A stretch of 7,725 nt of DNA. It comes from Actinomycetes bacterium. Its GTDB lineage: Bacteria; Actinomycetota; Actinomycetes; Actinomycetales; Cellulomonadaceae. A model generated the notes under the pieces. The model ran no database searches. It was not told where the DNA came from and saw only the letters and a program-made list of their open reading frames with translations. Shown here one piece after another: positions 4,152 through 7,725 of the stretch. The stretch is from positions 1 to 7,725 of the forward strand of contig JAEZBT010000151.1 of the NCBI GenBank assembly GCA_023426865.1. Reading direction: 5' to 3'. Numbering within the stretch: the stretch's first letter is position 1; every line of letters starts with the position of its first letter. Made by a program: the position numbers and the translations under genes.

Positions 4152-4697
4152 ATGACCGACACGGCCGAGTTCGAGCCGGCGCCGGAGGGGTGGCTGACCG
4201 ACGCCGAGCTCTCCGCCGTCCGCACCCGCCTGCCGATCCTGTACGTGGACGCCGTGCCGGTGCGGGTCGACGAGTCCGGCGACGTCGTCGCCGTCGGGCT
4301 GCTGCTGCGGGTGAACGGCGTCGGCGAGATCACGCGGGCGCTCGTGTCGGGACGGGTGATGTACCACGAGCGCGTCCGCGACGCCCTCCTGCGGCACCTC
4401 GAGAAGGACCTGGGCCCGATGGCGCTGCCGCAGATCCCGGCGTCGGTCCAGCCGTTCACCGTCGCCGAGTACCTGCCGACGCCCGGCGTGACCCCGTACC
4501 ACGACCCGCGGCAGCACGCCGTGGCCCTCGCGTACGTGGTGCCGGTCGCCGGCGACTGCCAGCCGCAGCAGGACGCGCTCGAGCTCACCTGGCTGACACC
4601 GGAGGAGGCGTGCGCGGAGCACGTGCAGCGCGAGATGACCGACGGGCACGCGTACCTGCTGCGGCAAGCGATGGCGTACGTCGGCCGCATGGCCTGA
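4152..4697 (+). CDS. DUF4916 / Nudix-fold family protein
   Basis: The 181-residue protein matches my recollection of an actinobacterial family annotated as DUF4916 or 'NUDIX hydrolase family protein'. Conserved-looking blocks are WLTDAELSAVRTRLPILYVD (14-33), GLLLRV (49-54), RALVSGRVMYHERVRDALL (62-80), RHLEKDLGPMALP (81-93), TPYHDPRQHAVALAYVVPV (114-132) and LELTWLTPEEA (143-153). Residues 67-89 align with the Nudix box GX5EX7REUXEEXGU: G67 and E73 fit, and R81 and G88 fit, but the expected RE is R81-H82 and the metal-binding EE is K85-D86. Whether it hydrolyses a nucleoside diphosphate compound is therefore open. The start is fixed by TAGGCT six bases upstream. It converges on rdgB. Confidence 0.82.
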   Translation: MTDTAEFEPAPEGWLTDAELSAVRTRLPILYVDAVPVRVDESGDVVAVGLLLRVNGVGEITRALVSGRVMYHERVRDALLRHLEKDLGPMALPQIPASVQPFTVAEYLPTPGVTPYHDPRQHAVALAYVVPVAGDCQPQQDALELTWLTPEEACAEHVQREMTDGHAYLLRQAMAYVGRMA

Positions 4698-4737
4698 CGC
4701 GCGGAGGCGCGGCCTGACGGGGGAGCGCGCGGACCTA

Positions 4738-4768
4738 CCGCCTGAGCCCCGGGCAGGACGGCAGGCGG
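4738..4768. terminator. Hairpin between the convergent Nudix-like and rdgB genes
   Basis: A perfect 7-bp stem CCGCCTG (4738-4744)/CAGGCGG (4762-4768) with a 17-nt loop ends 2 bp before the rdgB stop codon. Position between convergent genes suggests a shared terminator. There is no T-tract. Confidence 0.4.
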
Positions 4769-4769
4769 C

Positions 4770-5392
4770 CTAACGCAGGACGGCGGCGATCGCCGGGGCC
4801 AGGGCGCGGAACGCCTCGCCGCGGTGCGAGATCGCGTTCTTCTCCTCGGGGGTGAGCTCGGCACTCGTGAGGACGACGCCGCCGGCGCGGGCCGGCTGGG
4901 CGTCCGGCTCGAGGATCGGGTCGTAGCCGAAGCCGCCCGAGCCGCGCGGCGCCGTCGTGAGCCGACCGGGCATCGTGCCCTCGGCGACCGTCTCGCGGCC
5001 GTCGGGGGTGACCAGGACGGCGGCGCAGACGAACCGGGCGCCGCGGTGCTCGCCCGGGACGTCGGAGAGCTGGTCGAGGAGGAGGCGCAGGTTCGCGGCG
5101 TCGTCGCCGTGACCGCCGGCCCAGCGCGCCGAGAACACGCCCGGGGCTCCGCCGAGGACGTCGACGCACAGACCGGAGTCGTCCGCGACGGCCGGGAGCC
5201 CGGTGAACGCGGCGATGGCGCGGGCCTTGATGAGGGCGTTCTCGGCGAAGGTCACGCCTGTCTCGGGCACGTCGGGGGCACCCACGTCGCCGGAGGCGAC
5301 GACGTCGTCGGGCGCGAGGCCGGGCACCACCGGCAGGAGGATCGCGCGCAGCTCGCCGACCTTGTGCCGGTTGTGCGTGGCGAGGACGAGCC

Positions 5393-5396
<4 letters not shown>
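4770..5396 (-). CDS. rdgB: RdgB/HAM1 family dITP/XTP pyrophosphatase
   Basis: This 208-residue enzyme hydrolyses deaminated purine triphosphates (ITP, dITP, XTP) to monophosphates, keeping damaged bases out of DNA and RNA. Family motifs are MRLVLATHNRHKVGEL (1-16) with the T/N/K nucleotide-binding residues T7, N9 and K12; TGVTFAENALIKA (46-58); the catalytic stretch AVADDSGL (69-76); FSARWAG (88-94); GGFGYDPI (154-161); and the base-recognition end KNAISHRGEAF (186-196). I chose the GTG at 5396 because the protein then begins exactly at the family N-terminus; the frame is open much further upstream, but that part is out-of-frame rph sequence. The start overlaps the rph stop as GTGA, indicating translational coupling. 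The rph-rdgB order is common in actinobacteria. Confidence 0.95.
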
Positions 5397-6145
<749 letters not shown>

Positions 6146-6151
6146 GGGTCG

Positions 6152-6157
6152 AGGGTA
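6152..6157 (-). promoter_or_regulatory. -10 hexamer for leaderless rph-rdgB mRNA
   Basis: The reverse strand reads TACCCT, six bases (CGACCC), then the GTG start. This gives rph-rdgB its own promoter in the short gap behind the membrane-protein gene. No -35 box is evident. Confidence 0.55.
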
Positions 6158-6200
6158 GTGGCGGGCGGGGACGGAGCCGGACGCGGGGCGCGGCGGTCGG

Positions 6201-6674
6201 TCAGTCGCGGCGGCGGCGCCGAGCGCGGCGGACCTGCTCCCAGTCCGCGTGGGTGTCGATCCAGTCCTCGATCTGGTCGGGAGTCATGCCGCGGATCGGC
6301 TTCATCACGAGCCAGACCGGTCGGCCCGTGCGCCCGACGACGATCATGGCCAGGCCGAGCGCGGAGACCACCGCCATCCAGAGGATCACCAGCGCGAGGA
6401 ACGCACCCTTGGGCCTGTCGGGGCGGCCGCTCATCGACTGCCCGACGACGACGATCACGCCCAGCCCACCCAGGAGCGCGACCGTGAACAGCATGGACGG
6501 CAGCAGCATGCGCGCCGCCCGGGACGGCGGGGCTTGCCACGGACCCGAGAGCAGAGTGACCCACCGTGCGACGAATCGCGGATGGCGCTCGGCACGAACG
6601 ACGAAAGCCAGGAGTGAGCCGAAGCCGACAAGGAGGACGACGAACGCCGCGATCAGGGTTTCGTCGTCCGACAT
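6201..6674 (-). CDS. Three-helix integral membrane protein, unknown function
   Basis: The 157-residue protein has three hydrophobic segments at about residues 7-26, 56-78 and 91-114. These are joined by a basic loop with RAERHPRFVARW (27-38) and a short loop with MSGRPDRPKG (81-90). The C-terminal tail holds RTGRPVWLVMKPIRGMTP (115-132), the acidic DQIEDWIDTHADW (133-145) and a very basic end (RRARRRRRD). The positive-inside rule would put the C-terminus in the cytoplasm. I do not recognise a family. The ATG at 6674 has GAGGAGG 4 nt upstream, and a TACGCT hexamer lies 24 bp before the ATG. It is co-directional with rph and divergent from the DUF222 gene. Confidence 0.82.
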   Translation of the reverse strand: MSDDETLIAAFVVLLVGFGSLLAFVVRAERHPRFVARWVTLLSGPWQAPPSRAARMLLPSMLFTVALLGGLGVIVVVGQSMSGRPDRPKGAFLALVILWMAVVSALGLAMIVVGRTGRPVWLVMKPIRGMTPDQIEDWIDTHADWEQVRRARRRRRD

Positions 6675-6698
6675 CGGGCCTCCTCACGGGTCAGGGCG

Positions 6699-6704
6699 AG
6701 CGTA
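6699..6704 (-). promoter_or_regulatory. Candidate -10 element for the membrane-protein gene
   Basis: The reverse strand reads TACGCT, 24 bp before the ATG. It gives a leader of about 18 nt that includes the GAGGAGG ribosome binding site, so this gene, unlike rph, would be leadered. Confidence 0.45.
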
Positions 6705-6748
6705 GTGACGGTCGTCCACAGGCACGTCACCGTGTCGGAGGTCGCGCC

Positions 6749-6754
6749 TAGTAT
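6749..6754 (+). promoter_or_regulatory. -10 hexamer of the DUF222 gene
   Basis: TAGTAT, a good TAnnnT match, is followed by 7 bases and the ATG at 6762. There is no Shine-Dalgarno, so a leaderless transcript is likely. Its last base overlaps the candidate LexA box. Confidence 0.6.
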
Positions 6755-6769
6755 GAAACACATGTTCCA
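6754..6769 (+). promoter_or_regulatory. LexA/SOS-box-like palindrome over the DUF222 start
   Basis: TGAAAC-ACAT-GTTCCA is an imperfect inverted repeat (5 of 6 arm positions pair). It matches the mycobacterial SOS box TCGAAC-ACAT-GTTCGA at 13 of 16 positions, including the whole core AACACATGTT. It covers the ATG at 6762-6764 and abuts the -10 hexamer, so a bound repressor would block transcription. Genes of the related 13E12 family in M. tuberculosis are reported members of the LexA regulon. Confidence 0.5.
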
Positions 6770-7725
6770 ATTGTCCGCAGTCGAGGCACCCGAGGCTCCC
6801 TGGCCTCCGCACGTGCTTACTGCTGCGGATCGGGAGCCTGCGGTGAGCGCTGCGGAGCTGGCGAAGCGCCTGCCCGGTGCCGACCTCGCGTGGCTCCTCG
6901 AGATCGCGGACATGGGCGCGATCGACGACCACGACCTCGTGGAGGTCGTCGCGGCGTGGCAACGGATGGCGTCCTGGGCGACCGCCGGGGCGGCACGCGC
7001 GGCGGCGGCGCTCGCCGAGCGACCGAGCATGAACCCCCGCTGGCCCGATGCCGCGGGAGAGGTCGCCGAGCCGAACGTCGCCGGCGAGGAGCTCGCGATG
7101 CGGCTGGGCTGCTCCAGGCGGCAGGCCCGAGCCCTGGTGCGGCACGGTCAGGCGTTCGAGGGTGCCCTCGCCTGGACGGGCGACGCCCTCGCCCGAGGGG
7201 AGATCGACGCGACGAAGGCCCGCATCGTGGCCGACGCCCTCGACGACGTCCCCGTGCCGGTGGTGCTTGCCGTCCAGGACCTGGTGCTCGACGGCGCCGC
7301 CCGGCGCACCCCGACACAGCTCGCCCGGGACGTGGCGCGAGCACTGATCGAGGTCGATCCCGACGCCGCGGCCGAGCGCTACGCCTCCGCGGAACGCGGA
7401 CGGCGGGTCGATGCACCCCGCGTCCTGCCGAACGGCATGGCCGGCGTGTGGGCGGTCCTGCCCGCGACAAGCGCAGTCCGCCTCGACTCCGCGCTGGGCG
7501 CGCTGGCGCGCAGCGCCAGGTCCGCAGGCGACCCCCGGACGCTCGACCAGCTCCGGGCGGATCTGCTCGTCGACCTCACCGTCGGGACCGTGGAGGGAAG
7601 CGTGGCGGCGGTCGCGCTCGCCGCGCTCGGGTCGACGAGGGCCGAGGACCCCCGGCACCCGGTCCAGCAGCCTGCCTCGACGACGCCCGCGACCGGCGGC
7701 CACCACACCGACGGCGGTATCGACT
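6762..7725 (+). CDS. DUF222 (13E12-type) protein, N-terminal part; C-terminus beyond window
   Basis: The frame is open from the ATG at 6762 to the right edge, giving 321 residues with no stop. The first 35 residues are variable. A DUF222 domain then spans about 38-275: DLAWLLEIADMGAIDDHDLV (41-60), AWQRMASWATAGAARAAAAL (65-84), ERPSMNPRW (86-94), EELAMRLGCSRRQARALV (109-126), ARGEIDATKARIVADAL (144-160), RTPTQLARDVARALIEVDP (182-200) and DPRTLDQLRADLLVDL (257-272). Most family members continue into an HNH nuclease domain, which here would lie outside the window, and are multicopy in actinobacterial genomes. A sequence linker rich in Pro/Thr/Gly starts at about residue 292. The ATG at 6753 is in frame but lies within the -10 element, so I prefer 6762. 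Start and -10 are overlapped by a LexA-like box, suggesting DNA-damage control. Confidence 0.88.
   Translation, partial: MFQLSAVEAPEAPWPPHVLTAADREPAVSAAELAKRLPGADLAWLLEIADMGAIDDHDLVEVVAAWQRMASWATAGAARAAAALAERPSMNPRWPDAAGEVAEPNVAGEELAMRLGCSRRQARALVRHGQAFEGALAWTGDALARGEIDATKARIVADALDDVPVPVVLAVQDLVLDGAARRTPTQLARDVARALIEVDPDAAAERYASAERGRRVDAPRVLPNGMAGVWAVLPATSAVRLDSALGALARSARSAGDPRTLDQLRADLLVDLTVGTVEGSVAAVALAALGSTRAEDPRHPVQQPASTTPATGGHHTDGGID

Noticed and set aside
4691..4719. Direct repeat GGCCTGACG at 4691 and 4711
   Set aside because: Two 9-bp copies straddling the Nudix-like stop in very GC-rich DNA; no structure or function is suggested.
3449..4864. Long minus-strand frame through tRNA-Leu, trxA and the Nudix-like gene
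   Set aside because: It crosses a tRNA and reads trxA out of frame, and its sequence is Arg/Ser/Pro-rich without motifs.
6684..7706. Minus-strand 340-residue open frame opposite the DUF222 gene
   Set aside because: The plus-strand frame gives a recognisable DUF222 domain with its own promoter; the reverse frame is compositional shadow with no motifs.

Overview
The window is very GC-rich DNA with ordinary bacterial housekeeping content. Strong third-position GC bias, frequent GTG starts and many TAnnnT -10 hexamers all point to a high-GC actinobacterium. My guess is a Cellulomonas-like member of the Micrococcales, but that is an impression from protein flavour and not a measurement. I see no integrase, transposase, CRISPR array or classical phage gene, so most of the window reads as chromosomal core sequence.

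Layout from left to right. (a) 1-172: the 3' end of an unrecognised membrane-type protein, whose last codons overlap the 3' end of a convergent tRNA-His(GTG). (b) 354-1286 (-): a DcsG/RimK-like ATP-grasp ligase, facing away from a STAS-domain anti-sigma-factor antagonist at 1452-1847 (+). (c) 1912-1984 (-): tRNA-Lys(CTT). (d) 2066-2350 and 2507-2902 (-): a small conserved actinobacterial protein of unknown function and a GroES-like (Cpn10) protein. (e) 2971-3969: a peroxide-defence pair, a Bcp-type peroxiredoxin (+) and thioredoxin (-), separated by tRNA-Leu(TAG). (f) 4152-4697 (+): a DUF4916/Nudix-like protein. (g) 4770-6674 (-): a three-helix membrane protein, ribonuclease PH and the RdgB/HAM1 nucleotide-sanitising pyrophosphatase; the last two overlap by 4 bp. 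(h) 6762 to the right edge (+): the N-terminal 321 residues of a DUF222 (13E12-type) protein; its expected C-terminal HNH nuclease domain would lie beyond the window.

The themes are stress and quality control. Bcp and thioredoxin form a plausible peroxide-reduction couple, and trxA carries a SigR/SigH-like promoter. RdgB removes damaged purine nucleotides, and RNase PH trims tRNA 3' ends beside three tRNA genes, two of which do not encode CCA. The STAS protein belongs to a sigma-factor partner-switching circuit whose kinase is not in the window.

The most interesting signals are regulatory. Several genes (ATP-grasp, Nudix, rph and DUF222; probably the GroES-like gene) have a TAnnnT hexamer 6-8 nt before their start codon, which fits leaderless transcription. 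The DUF222 start codon also lies inside an imperfect palindrome resembling the actinobacterial LexA/SOS box. I do not see a clearly new multi-gene system.
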